Assembly (NCBI GenBank): GCA_045643165.1
Contig: JAZUKF010000052.1
Location: 1-14,010 of the forward strand
Origin: SIG575 sp045643165
GTDB taxonomy: Bacteria; Bacillota; Clostridia; Oscillospirales; Acutalibacteraceae
Direction: 5' to 3'
DNA: 14,010 nt
The notes below the pieces were generated by a model, which worked only from the letters and a program-made list of their open reading frames with translations, searched no databases and was not told the origin of the DNA. Every line of letters starts with the position of its first letter. The first letter of the stretch is position 1. Made by a program: the position numbers and the translations under genes. Positions 6,127 through 14,007 of this stretch are shown here, piece by piece.

Positions 6127-7170
6127 ATGAATAAAAAATGCGTTGCTGTGGGAGATATTTTCATCACCCCCGATATGATGAAAAAGGGTATTGAAAAAGG
6201 TTATGAGGATATGACCTTTGATACGGAATATTTTTATTTCGGCAGTACCGACCGCCATGAAATGAGAAATACCGTTAAAGTTATCGAAACAGGCGGATTT
6301 GAAACTCTCCCCCTTCCGGAGGGACTTGAAGAAGCAATGGCAGAGGCAGAAGTCCTCATGGTGCATCTTTGCCCCGTTACGAGAAAACTTATTGAAAAAT
6401 CACCTAAACTTAAACTGATCCTCTGTAACAGAGGCGGTCATGAAAACCTTGATATTCAAGCGGCTACGGAGCATGGAATTGCAGTGCTTTTAAACCCGGC
6501 TCACAATGCCAATGCCGTTGCGGAATACACCGTGGGACTTATGCTTAACGAGGTCAGAAATATTTCACGTTCATCAAATGCAATCATCAACGGAGAATGG
6601 CGTGAAAAATATCCCAACTCCGCTGCCATACGTGAAATGAGCGATATGACTATCGGCATTATCGGATTCGGAACAGTGGGCAGACTTCTTTATGATAAGC
6701 TTGTCAGCTTCAACTGTAAAATACTTATCAACGATATGTTTGAAAATTATTCCGGAATAAATAAAAATATTGCCGAATTTGTCCCTCTTGAAAAATTACT
6801 CAGAGAATCCGATATTGTTTCTCTCCATGCAAGACTTTCAAAGAAAGCCATCCTTTTAGGTGAAAAAGAATTTTCCATGATGAAAGATACGGCTTACTTT
6901 ATAAACACCGCACGTTCATATATGGTTGATTATAACGCCTTGGCAAATTCATTGAAGAATAAAACCATTATGGGTGCCGCAATAGACGTTTTTGATAAAG
7001 AACCTATTGATAAAGAATCATGTCCCCTTCTCGGACTTGACAACGTAACCCTCACAAACCACAGAGGCGGAGATACCATAAACTCCTATTCCGACTCCCC
7101 CGCAATGATGATGAAGGAAGCATTCAAATTCTTTGACGGAGATAATCCGAGATTTTGGATTAACAGATAA
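6127..7170 (+). CDS. D-isomer-specific 2-hydroxyacid dehydrogenase
   Basis: A 347-residue NAD(P)-dependent dehydrogenase of the SerA/formate-dehydrogenase-like fold. The N-terminal substrate-domain part ends with CNRGGHENLDI at 100-110 and a helix NAVAEYTVGLMLNEVRNI. The Rossmann domain carries GFGTVG at 180-185. The catalytic triad of the family is present: Arg263 in NTARS, Glu292 in KEP, and His312 in NHRGGDT. The usual GGxT follows the His as GGDT, but an Arg replaces the common Ile/Leu right after it. It interconverts a 2-oxoacid and a D-2-hydroxyacid; the substrate cannot be read from the sequence. SerA's ACT domain is absent. It is the third gene of the LicD-TarI set, 82 nt after the cytidylyltransferase, with CGAGGAA before its ATG, and ends at a strong terminator. 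It may supply a hydroxyacid for the surface-glycan pathway. Confidence 0.88.
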   Translation: MNKKCVAVGDIFITPDMMKKGIEKGYEDMTFDTEYFYFGSTDRHEMRNTVKVIETGGFETLPLPEGLEEAMAEAEVLMVHLCPVTRKLIEKSPKLKLILCNRGGHENLDIQAATEHGIAVLLNPAHNANAVAEYTVGLMLNEVRNISRSSNAIINGEWREKYPNSAAIREMSDMTIGIIGFGTVGRLLYDKLVSFNCKILINDMFENYSGINKNIAEFVPLEKLLRESDIVSLHARLSKKAILLGEKEFSMMKDTAYFINTARSYMVDYNALANSLKNKTIMGAAIDVFDKEPIDKESCPLLGLDNVTLTNHRGGDTINSYSDSPAMMMKEAFKFFDGDNPRFWINR

Positions 7171-7172
7171 AT

Positions 7173-7213
7173 AAAAAAATCGACCTTTTCCGTTTGGAGA
7201 GGTCGATTTTTTT
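7173..7213. terminator. Bidirectional rho-independent terminator
   Basis: Bases 7173-7185 and 7201-7213 form a perfect 13-bp inverted repeat (A7 plus TCGACC against GGTCGA plus T7) with a 15-nt loop. A/T runs are built into both sides, so it works on either strand. It separates the + strand dehydrogenase gene from the last gene of the minus-strand operon, whose stop codon lies at 7215-7217. Confidence 0.93.
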
Positions 7214-7214
7214 A

Positions 7215-8264
7215 TTATAATTCGATATTTTCAAGCGTATTGGCTTCCACGGTAATTCCGTCTTCACCGACTTTGAAGCATCTTACCTCATAAGGCTCAA
7301 TATCAACATAAAATGCACAGTCCGATATATCGCATTTTATCATTGTTCTTTTTGTTTTTCCGCCTGTTTCACAGACACGGATTATTGTATCACCCATTTT
7401 ATCAGCACAAAGTTTAAATGACAGAAGTCTCACATTCTCATTGTTAATTTGGGCTATGCAGTCATCTTCAATCCCGGCATTTTTACATTCCGCAATTATT
7501 TTTTCCGCATTGCTTCGGGCAAAATCCAAATCTCCGGCAATATATTTTTTCCACAATTTTAAAAATAATTTTGTTCTGTCTTCACCGTGATTTATCAAAG
7601 TGTTGACCGTGCTGACTTTCTCCGCTTTAAGAAGAAGTTTTTCCGTTTCATTTTCCTCTGTGATTTTTATATTATCAAGAAGAATATCGGGAATATCCGT
7701 CATACTGTTATACACTTCTCTGAAATATTCGTCAAATGTAACAGTAGTATCATCTTCACCGATTTCATCAATACTTTTAATGTTCAGACTGCATTCGTCA
7801 ACGGCAAGTATTCTGTAACCGCTTTCGCTGTCCCACCAGAAAAGACTGTCAAAATGCTTCTCCCCCGTCATAATATATGCGTTGATTTTCCCGCCGTACA
7901 GCAGTTGAACGGAAGCGAAATTTTCAATCTTTTTTCCGTAGGCGGTGCGGAATGTTCTGCCGAAATTCCTTATGAAAAATTTTTGTGAAAACAGAATATT
8001 TCTTGATAAAAATTCCGTACTGCATTCTTTTCCGTCATATTCCTTCCACATTCCGCCCAAAGGCTGAAGTCTTTCGCTTTCAACGAATGATTTTACTTTT
8101 TCAAAAAGTTCGGGAGAATGTTTTTTTATATAGCAATAATCCGAAGCATAAAAGCCGTTAAGTTTACCGCTTTCATTCTTCTCAAGAAAATTAACGCATT
8201 TTTCAAAACTGCTTATAATATTATTTTCATCCGCCGTAATAACAGCCAAAATATTACTGCTCAT
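7215..8264 (-). CDS. Miniature, probably inactive GH38 alpha-mannosidase-like protein
   Basis: Start chosen at 8264: AAGGAGG lies 7 nt upstream and the ATG overlaps the previous gene by 11 nt, whereas an upstream ATG at 8390 lies deep inside that gene. The 349 residues match pieces of GH38 in order. Residues 42-72 resemble the family segment before GGMW (YIKKHSPELFEKVK, then QPLGGMW). Residues 110-155 resemble the PDTFG to FWWEGxDG segment (KKIENFAS, INAYIMTGEKH, LFWWDSESGYRIL). Residues 205-247 match the helical segment (ETEKLLLKAE, LWKKYIAGDLDF). Residues 276-331 match the C-terminal beta domain (NVRLLSFK, IIRVCETGGK, IEPYEVRCFKV). GH38 enzymes usually have 800-1000 residues, so large internal parts are missing. 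The HxD zinc motif reads TAD, the nucleophile Asp aligns with Glu114 and the FHD histidine is gone. No signal peptide is seen. A binding or scaffold role is inferred. Confidence 0.7.
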   Translation of the reverse strand: MSSNILAVITADENNIISSFEKCVNFLEKNESGKLNGFYASDYCYIKKHSPELFEKVKSFVESERLQPLGGMWKEYDGKECSTEFLSRNILFSQKFFIRNFGRTFRTAYGKKIENFASVQLLYGGKINAYIMTGEKHFDSLFWWDSESGYRILAVDECSLNIKSIDEIGEDDTTVTFDEYFREVYNSMTDIPDILLDNIKITEENETEKLLLKAEKVSTVNTLINHGEDRTKLFLKLWKKYIAGDLDFARSNAEKIIAECKNAGIEDDCIAQINNENVRLLSFKLCADKMGDTIIRVCETGGKTKRTMIKCDISDCAFYVDIEPYEVRCFKVGEDGITVEANTLENIEL

Positions 8265-10047
8265 CTTCTTCCTCCTTAATGAAACCGAAATATCTTCCCA
8301 TCCAATATGCAAAAGTGTAGACGTAACAACTTTCAACGAACATTTTACCGCCTGAATCCTCATTACACAACTGCATGGGATTTCTGTCATACTTTGCTAT
8401 AAAACATTCATCCGGCGGAAGTAAAGCGGAAAGTTCTTTGAAATTTCCACCCCATTTTGCACTTACAGGATAATCCTTTCGTTCACATGTTATTCTGGAG
8501 GCAAGACGGCTTGTATTGAAACGGTAAAACCATCTTGCGATAAAATCCATATTTATTTCTTTCCCACAGGCAAGTGCATAGGGAAAATCATATCCGGGAT
8601 TATGCTCTTTAGCAAGAGTTGTTCTCCATTTTTCAAAACCTGTTTTAAACTTCTCTTTTAATTTTTCATCAGTTTCCAAATCGCAAAGTCCCCAATAACT
8701 GATAACCGCCAGCATGTGGTCTCCGAACATCAGATCCTCTCTCATATCAAGTTCGCCTGACATGGCGCTTAAATAGTAGCGTTCATAATGTTTGGTGGCA
8801 AGATCCGCATATCCACGTTCAATCAGGCGGTCATACGCATTTTGAAGATACTCATCCTTACCGTCATTTATATACATTGTCGATTTAATGATATAAAGCA
8901 TTTCCGCAGCATTAAGTGTCGCATCCGACCAGCCTAACGGGGTGTTGAAATAATCCTCATCCCATCTTGCCCATGTTGTGGGTTTGCCGAGAAAATCGGT
9001 AAGAACAAATCCGCGGTCAATAATGAATTTTGCGGTACGCATACTTGATTTTTTTATTAAATCGTCAAGTTCTTTATCATCCTTGCCGATAATTTCATGG
9101 GCATATCTCAACATAATGAAATGTGTTGTAATCTCATCACTGCTCGTATCACCTTTATAGACTATACCATCCTCCGTGTAACCCAAATCTCTGTAAAGTT
9201 TTGCAAGTCTTTCCGGAATTTCCGCACCGCAATAAACCTGTTTGCCGGAAAGATTTCTTTCTTTCACCGTATTATTTTCATAGCAGGTTGCGGTATCTCC
9301 CCATCTGCGGAAAAAAAGTCCGCCTCCCGGTACTCTTTCATCCGGCAAAAGATATGTTCTTGCAACAAAGCCGTCGCCACGTCCGTGGATATACATAAGA
9401 AGAAGGCAGGCTTCGATTGATTTTACCGCAACTTTTCTTGCTCTTACGGTATCGGGATGATTTTCGCCGAGTTCTCTTTTTAATGTTTCGTAACGGAACA
9501 TCTCACCCATGGCAAAAACTGCGGTAAAACAGCCGTCGTTATCGCTTTCGTTATCGGGATATTTTGAGGAAAGGTCTCTCGCTTTTTTAAGTTCACGCTG
9601 ACTTACCATTCCACGACGCATTACCGTTTCTTCCGTTTCTTTAAGAAGCAAATCCGCTTTTTCCCTTGCCGTCATGGAAACCATGGAAATATGTACAACG
9701 CCTTTTTCGGTTAAAACCCAAACGGTATTACCGTCCGCAAGAAGATGCTCCACCTTGTTGTCAAAAAGATAACGCTCGGCGGAAAAATACATAATAATGT
9801 CATCTTCTCTTTCGGCATTTCTGTCATATCTTGTCAGCCCCGTTTCGGCACCGTACCAGATCACACCGTCATCACACCGAACAAAACAGGTATAATCCTT
9901 TTTCTTCGACGGAAGCGGATAGGGGAAATTTGATAAATCCGGTTTGATGTTTTCCGCTTCAAACAATGCTTTCGGGATTTCGGGACTGTCTTTTTCATAA
10001 AATTCAGTCATTCTGTTAAGAGGTTTTTTTAGTATATACGGCTTCAT
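8254..10047 (-). CDS. Protein with N-terminal propeller-type repeats and an alpha/alpha-toroid glycosidase-like domain
   Basis: A 597-residue protein without signal peptide or membrane segment. Residues 54-77 (FVRCDDGVIWYGAETGLTRYD) and about 99-120 (VEHLLADGNTVWVLTEKGVVHI) look like two blades of the Reg_prop type, G-x-x-W-x-G-x-x-x-G-L-x-x-Y/I, also found in sensor propellers. From about residue 165 a repeated helix-pair pattern follows: SDNDGCFTAVFAMGEMFRYE, then GRGDGFVARTYLLPDERVPGG, a WARWDEDYFNTPLGWSDATLNAAEML helix, and more to the end. This resembles (alpha/alpha)6 toroid enzymes acting on carbohydrates. Repeated acidic residues (D169/D171, the WDEDY pair) could be catalytic, but I cannot place it in a numbered family. 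GGAGGAA precedes the ATG. Its 3' end overlaps the GH38-like gene by 11 nt, implying coupled expression. Confidence 0.6.
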   Translation of the reverse strand: MKPYILKKPLNRMTEFYEKDSPEIPKALFEAENIKPDLSNFPYPLPSKKKDYTCFVRCDDGVIWYGAETGLTRYDRNAEREDDIIMYFSAERYLFDNKVEHLLADGNTVWVLTEKGVVHISMVSMTAREKADLLLKETEETVMRRGMVSQRELKKARDLSSKYPDNESDNDGCFTAVFAMGEMFRYETLKRELGENHPDTVRARKVAVKSIEACLLLMYIHGRGDGFVARTYLLPDERVPGGGLFFRRWGDTATCYENNTVKERNLSGKQVYCGAEIPERLAKLYRDLGYTEDGIVYKGDTSSDEITTHFIMLRYAHEIIGKDDKELDDLIKKSSMRTAKFIIDRGFVLTDFLGKPTTWARWDEDYFNTPLGWSDATLNAAEMLYIIKSTMYINDGKDEYLQNAYDRLIERGYADLATKHYERYYLSAMSGELDMREDLMFGDHMLAVISYWGLCDLETDEKLKEKFKTGFEKWRTTLAKEHNPGYDFPYALACGKEINMDFIARWFYRFNTSRLASRITCERKDYPVSAKWGGNFKELSALLPPDECFIAKYDRNPMQLCNEDSGGKMFVESCYVYTFAYWMGRYFGFIKEEEDEQ

Positions 10048-10074
10048 ATATTCCTCCGAAACTATTAAATAATT

Positions 10075-10932
10075 TCAATTCTCTGTTTCATAATAATAAG
10101 AATAATCTATGCCTTTAATAATGATTTCACGGTTGTTTATTTCATCCGTCAATGCATTTTGAATTAAGAATAAAATTTTATCAATTTTTAAAACACTTTC
10201 TTCCATCGCATCAAGATAATCGGTTTTATTTATTTTACTCCAATCAACGCACTTTTTCAAATTCCTTTTTAGAATTAAATCAAGCCATATTCTTGTGCTT
10301 CTGCCGTTGCCCTCCATAAAGGGGTGAGCAACATTCATTTCAGCATATTTATTGATTATCTCTTCAAGGGTATTTTCAGGCATATTTTCGATATGTGCAA
10401 GTGATTCATCCAAATACTTTGCAGGTGCAAAGGCGAAACCGCCTTTTGCAATATTCAATGTGCGAATTTGTCCTGCAAAATCGTAAAGACCGCCGAAAAT
10501 GTAACTGTGAATTTGCCGTAAACCTTTAACTGTGCCGACTTCAATATTATCAACAAATCCGCTTTCAAACAATTCATACGCTTTAAGTCTGCTTTTTTCA
10601 TCGAGGGATGTTTCCATATTCTTCATCCATTTTTGAAAGACATCTGATTTTTTACCGGGAATAATTGCAATAACGGTATTCAGTCCGCTTTCATCAACAA
10701 CATCGGTATTGTAAAATTTTCCGTCTTTTGCTTTTAATTTCAGTTGTTTGCAAATTGCAATCAACTGCGGATTTCTTCTTTTTAAAGTCGCCCAATAAAC
10801 ACGGGGATTATTTGTGTTTGTCAATGCTTCCGCTATATCCATAGCACAGAACCACCATTTTGCACTTTCCTCATCCCAAACGGCACGCACCGGAACATCT
10901 TCAAAAAAACGTAATGAAGTTTTATTTGTCAT
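10075..10932 (-). CDS. Fic-domain protein with N-terminal Bro-N-like domain
   Basis: A 285-residue fusion. Residues 6-105 resemble Bro-N, the N-terminal DNA-associated domain of phage antirepressors and RhuM-like proteins (WWFCAMDIAEALTNTNNPRVYW, LKAKDGKFYNTDVV, FQKWM). Residues 115-262 are a Fic domain, which usually transfers AMP from ATP to a target protein. The active site is HPFMEGNGRSTR at 203-214, matching the HPFx(D/E)GNGRxxR consensus (His203, Glu207, Arg211, Arg214). The flap GGFAFAPAKYLDESL is present at 164-178. A C-terminal SYYYE (Ser278 to Glu282) fits the class III inhibitory motif (S/T)xxxE(G/N), except that Thr follows Glu. Only three residues remain after that Glu, so the inhibitory helix may be shortened. 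GGAGG lies 7 nt before the ATG. It lies within the operon, 27 nt before the toroid gene. No separate antitoxin is visible, as expected for a class III protein. Confidence 0.87.
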   Translation of the reverse strand: MTNKTSLRFFEDVPVRAVWDEESAKWWFCAMDIAEALTNTNNPRVYWATLKRRNPQLIAICKQLKLKAKDGKFYNTDVVDESGLNTVIAIIPGKKSDVFQKWMKNMETSLDEKSRLKAYELFESGFVDNIEVGTVKGLRQIHSYIFGGLYDFAGQIRTLNIAKGGFAFAPAKYLDESLAHIENMPENTLEEIINKYAEMNVAHPFMEGNGRSTRIWLDLILKRNLKKCVDWSKINKTDYLDAMEESVLKIDKILFLIQNALTDEINNREIIIKGIDYSYYYETEN

Positions 10933-10973
10933 TTGTTTTCCTCCGTCAGAAATAAATTCTTTTTTCCGAGCAA

Positions 10974-12893
10974 TCAGTCTGATGTTGTCATTGATTCAAG
11001 TTTCTCGCTTAATTCTTCCCATTCTGTCAAAAGATTTTCCTGCAAAATTTTAAGTTCGTCAAGTTCCTTCGTCAGTTCCGTTACCTTTTCATAATCCGAA
11101 GATATTTCCGGGATTTGAAGTTGATTATTGATTTCTTCTATTTTATTTTCCGTTTCGGAAACGGCGTTTTCATTCTTTGAAATTTTAGTTTTTAATTTTC
11201 TGATTTCACTTTCACGTTCCTTACGAAGCTTATAATCATTAACGGCGGGTTTTACCGCTTTTTCCGTCTTGACAATATCTTTTTTTCTTAAAAGTTTTTC
11301 ACAGTAAGTATCATAATTCCCGTCGATATATTCAACACCTTTACCGTCAAATCTGACGGTTTTTGTGGCAAGTTTATTTATAAAATAACGGTCATGGGAA
11401 ACAACAAGCATTGTTCCGCCGTAAGAGAGCAAAGCATTTTCAAGAGATTCTCTTGACATAATATCAAGATGATTTGTAGGCTCGTCAAGGAGAAGCACAT
11501 TTGCACCTTTCAGCATCAGTTTAAGCAAAGCGATTTTTGCCTTTTCACCGCCGCTTAAATCGCACATTCTTTTATAAACGTCATCACCACGGAAAAGAAA
11601 TACCGCAAGAGCATTTCTGACTTCCGTCATAGTGAAATCCTTATGCTCATTCCAGATTTCATCAAGGGCGGTTTCGGTGCTGTCAAGTCCTTGCAAATTC
11701 TGATTAAAATAACCGATTTTCACCTTTGCACCGAACCTGTATTCACCTGTGTCGGCAAATTCTTCACCTGTCAAAATCCGCAATAAGGTGGTTTTACCGC
11801 AACCGTTTGGACCTAAAAGGAACATTCTGTCCCCTTTGTAAATTTTCAAATCCACCCCGTGAAACAGCCTTTTACTGCCGAATGACTTTGAAAGATTATC
11901 ACAAAACAGAACATCATTTCCGCTGATATCTTCGGGATTAAAGTTGAACTTTATCTCCTTTGATTCTTCATCCGGCTTTTCAAGTCCGTCAAGTAAACGG
12001 TCAATCATTTTTTGCTTGCTTTCGGCGGTTTTTATATTCCGTTCACGGTTCCATTGCTTTTGTTGAGCGATAATCCCCTCAATTCTGTGAACCTCCGCCA
12101 TGGTATTTTCATAGTTTCTTCTGACGGTTTCCTTCTCATGTTCTTTCTGTTTCATAAATTCGGAATAATTGCCTTTATGAACAGTTAATTTTTTATGTTC
12201 TAACTCAATAGTTTTATTTGTAACCCTGTCAAGAAAGTATCTGTCATGGGAAATGATTATCAATGAACCTTTATATTCTCTCAAAAAATCTTCAAGCCAT
12301 TCAACGCTTTCAATATCAAGATGATTTGTAGGTTCATCAAGAAGCAGTAAATTCGCCTGACTTAAAAGAAGTTTTCCCAAACTCAACTTTGATTTTTGTC
12401 CGCCGCTTAAATTACGTACAGGAATATAAAAATCATCCTCCGAAAAGCCCAAACCGATAAGCGTTGCTCTTGCACGGCTTTTATAGGTTAATCCGCCTTC
12501 ATCGTTATACTTTTCCGTCAGTTGAGACTGCCTTAAAATCAATTCGTCAATATCTCCTTCACCGCTGTCGATATCCGTCATAAGGCGTTGAAGTTCCCTT
12601 TCCATATCTTCAAGATGACTGAAAACGGTAAGAAGTTCTCCGAAAAGAGTAAGTTGCGAAGAAGCACAGGCATGTTGCTCCATATATCCGATAACGGTAT
12701 TTTTTCCCTTTACGATTTCACCGCCGAAGGAATCATCCTCACCGGTTATCATTTTAAAAAGAGTAGTCTTTCCCACACCGTTGGCACCGATAAGTCCCAC
12801 GGCTTCATGCTCTCCGATTTCAAATGTCCCTGAATGAAAAAGTTCATTTTCACCGAAGTTTTTATTCAGATTAAAGGCACTTAATACCGCCAT
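10974..12893 (-). CDS. ABC-F family ATPase (ribosome-associated, YdiF/Uup-like layout)
   Basis: A 639-residue protein with two ATP-binding domains and no membrane segment. Domain 1 has Walker A GANGVGKT at 36-43, signature LSGGQKSKLSLGK and Walker B LLLLDEPTNHLD. Domain 2 has GPNGCGKTT, LSGGEKAKIALLK and a second LLLLDEPTNHLD. Between them is the helical linker typical of ABC-F (KQKEHEKETVRRNYE...RIEGIIAQQKQWNRERNIKTAESK), and the C-terminus is a coiled coil of about 90 residues. ABC-F proteins act on the ribosome: housekeeping forms rescue stalled translation, and others protect against antibiotics. Subtype cannot be fixed by eye, though the layout with a C-terminal coiled coil fits YdiF/Uup types. 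ATG 12893 was chosen; it overlaps the manA stop (TGATG), with GAGGGTGG upstream. A TTG one codon earlier is less likely. It is followed after 41 nt by the Fic gene. Confidence 0.93.
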   Translation of the reverse strand: MAVLSAFNLNKNFGENELFHSGTFEIGEHEAVGLIGANGVGKTTLFKMITGEDDSFGGEIVKGKNTVIGYMEQHACASSQLTLFGELLTVFSHLEDMERELQRLMTDIDSGEGDIDELILRQSQLTEKYNDEGGLTYKSRARATLIGLGFSEDDFYIPVRNLSGGQKSKLSLGKLLLSQANLLLLDEPTNHLDIESVEWLEDFLREYKGSLIIISHDRYFLDRVTNKTIELEHKKLTVHKGNYSEFMKQKEHEKETVRRNYENTMAEVHRIEGIIAQQKQWNRERNIKTAESKQKMIDRLLDGLEKPDEESKEIKFNFNPEDISGNDVLFCDNLSKSFGSKRLFHGVDLKIYKGDRMFLLGPNGCGKTTLLRILTGEEFADTGEYRFGAKVKIGYFNQNLQGLDSTETALDEIWNEHKDFTMTEVRNALAVFLFRGDDVYKRMCDLSGGEKAKIALLKLMLKGANVLLLDEPTNHLDIMSRESLENALLSYGGTMLVVSHDRYFINKLATKTVRFDGKGVEYIDGNYDTYCEKLLRKKDIVKTEKAVKPAVNDYKLRKERESEIRKLKTKISKNENAVSETENKIEEINNQLQIPEISSDYEKVTELTKELDELKILQENLLTEWEELSEKLESMTTSD

Positions 12894-13846
12894 CAATCCA
12901 CCCTCGTTTCAAGAACCGTCATTTCGCCTTTTATTTCAAATTTGCCCAATGAAGCAGGTACGAAAACGCAGTCGCCGGCTTTCAGGGAAATAATTTCCTT
13001 TCCGTCGGAAATCGTACCCTCACCCTCGCAAACGAGATAAGAAACAAAGGATTTTTCATCGGCAATATTTTCATATTTCCCCTTTAATTTAATTTCGTTA
13101 AAGGTATAGAATTCACATTTTGACAAAAGATGCTTTGAATAATCCTCTGTTTTTTCTTCATTTTTCGGGAAAGAAACCTTCTCCTGCTTTTTATAATTGA
13201 TTACATTTAGTGCTTTTTCAACGTGAAGTTCACGTTTCTTTCCGTCGGCACCTACACGGTCATAATCGTAAACTCTGAATGTGGTATTGGAATTTTGCTG
13301 AACCTCCGCAAGGAAAATTCCTTTGCAGATGGCATGAAGTGTACCTGCCTCGATATGATAACATTCACCCTTTTTCACTTTAACACGGTTCACCTTATCA
13401 ATAAAAGTTCCGTTATTTACGCTTTCAATAAAATCTTCCCGTGTGATATCATTTTTAAAGCCGTATATCAGTTCCGCTCCTTCATCGCAGTCAACGATAT
13501 ACCATGATTCCGTTTTTCCCTCTTCACCATTTGACACGTCAGCCGTTTTGTCCGATGGATGAACCTGCAAAGAAAGATTATCCTTTGCATCAATCAGTTT
13601 TGTCAGAATAGGGAATTTATCATATTTATCGCAATTCGTTCCCATCATCTTTTTATCGAGAATATCGGAAAGAAGTTTTCCCGCAAACTCACCGTTGACA
13701 ACGGTACTCGGTCCGTCCTTGTGGCAGGATAACACCCATGCCTCTGCGGCAATATCCTTATCACTTTCAAAACCGTATTTTTTTATCAGCCTGTCGCCGC
13801 CCCAAAGATAGTCCTTTAACACGGATTTAAGTTTATAAATATACAT
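12893..13846 (-). CDS. manA: Mannose-6-phosphate isomerase, class I
   Basis: A 317-residue cupin-fold enzyme converting mannose-6-phosphate and fructose-6-phosphate, feeding glycan precursor synthesis or mannose catabolism. Zinc ligands are visible: QVHP (His96), KTESWY (Glu113) and GTLHAI (His171). Arg191 in TFRVYDY is the conserved active-site arginine. DYLWGG near the start and the C-terminal FVPASLG cupin strand complete the family pattern, and the length matches the short Firmicute form (about 315 residues). The start is set at 13846; a longer reading from 13891 would begin inside the -10 element of the promoter and adds residues foreign to the family. A GGGGT stretch lies upstream. It heads the minus-strand operon and its stop overlaps the ABC-F start. 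Confidence 0.92.
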   Translation of the reverse strand: MYIYKLKSVLKDYLWGGDRLIKKYGFESDKDIAAEAWVLSCHKDGPSTVVNGEFAGKLLSDILDKKMMGTNCDKYDKFPILTKLIDAKDNLSLQVHPSDKTADVSNGEEGKTESWYIVDCDEGAELIYGFKNDITREDFIESVNNGTFIDKVNRVKVKKGECYHIEAGTLHAICKGIFLAEVQQNSNTTFRVYDYDRVGADGKKRELHVEKALNVINYKKQEKVSFPKNEEKTEDYSKHLLSKCEFYTFNEIKLKGKYENIADEKSFVSYLVCEGEGTISDGKEIISLKAGDCVFVPASLGKFEIKGEMTVLETRVD

Positions 13847-13881
13847 ATTAAGTACCCCGATATAAAAAAATAATTCATAAT

Positions 13882-13910
13882 ATTGTATCATAACATAACA
13901 TTTTTTTCAA
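13882..13910 (-). promoter_or_regulatory. Sigma-A promoter of the manA operon
   Basis: On the minus strand TTGAAA (13910-13905), a 17-nt spacer and TACAAT (13887-13882), preceded by TGA as an extended -10. The transcript would begin about 30 nt before the manA ATG at 13846. It is the only clear promoter for the five tightly packed minus-strand genes. Confidence 0.82.
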
Positions 13911-13978
13911 CTGAAATTACGTTATTAAAACAAAAATGAATATTTTCGTAAAAAAATAAAAAAATCTTCAATTTCCTA

Positions 13979-14007
13979 TTGATTTTATTTTTAAAATATG
14001 TTAAAAT
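13979..14007 (+). promoter_or_regulatory. Divergent promoter reading off the right edge
   Basis: TTGATT (13979-13984), a 17-nt spacer, then TAAAAT (14002-14007) with TGT just before, an extended -10. It lies back to back with the manA promoter and would drive a + strand gene outside the window. The surrounding sequence is very AT-rich, so a chance match is possible. Confidence 0.5.

Noticed and set aside
5986..6366. 126-codon open frame on the minus strand
   Set aside because: Antisense across the cytidylyltransferase and dehydrogenase genes, rich in H/F/C residues typical of reverse-frame translation.
7587..7988. 133-codon open frame on the + strand
   Set aside because: It lies wholly antisense to the GH38-like gene, has no ribosome site and its composition is that of a shadow frame.
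8265..8390. Longer start for the GH38-like gene at 8390
   Set aside because: It would overlap the toroid gene by 137 nt with non-family residues, while the ATG at 8262-8264 has AAGGAGG at ideal spacing.
12894..12896. TTG start for the ABC-F gene
   Set aside because: The adjacent ATG overlaps the manA stop in the usual TGATG manner and needs no rare start codon.
13844..13891. Longer manA start at 13891
   Set aside because: The added codons overlap the -10 element of the manA promoter and lie upstream of the likely transcript start; Met at 13846 matches the family N-terminus.
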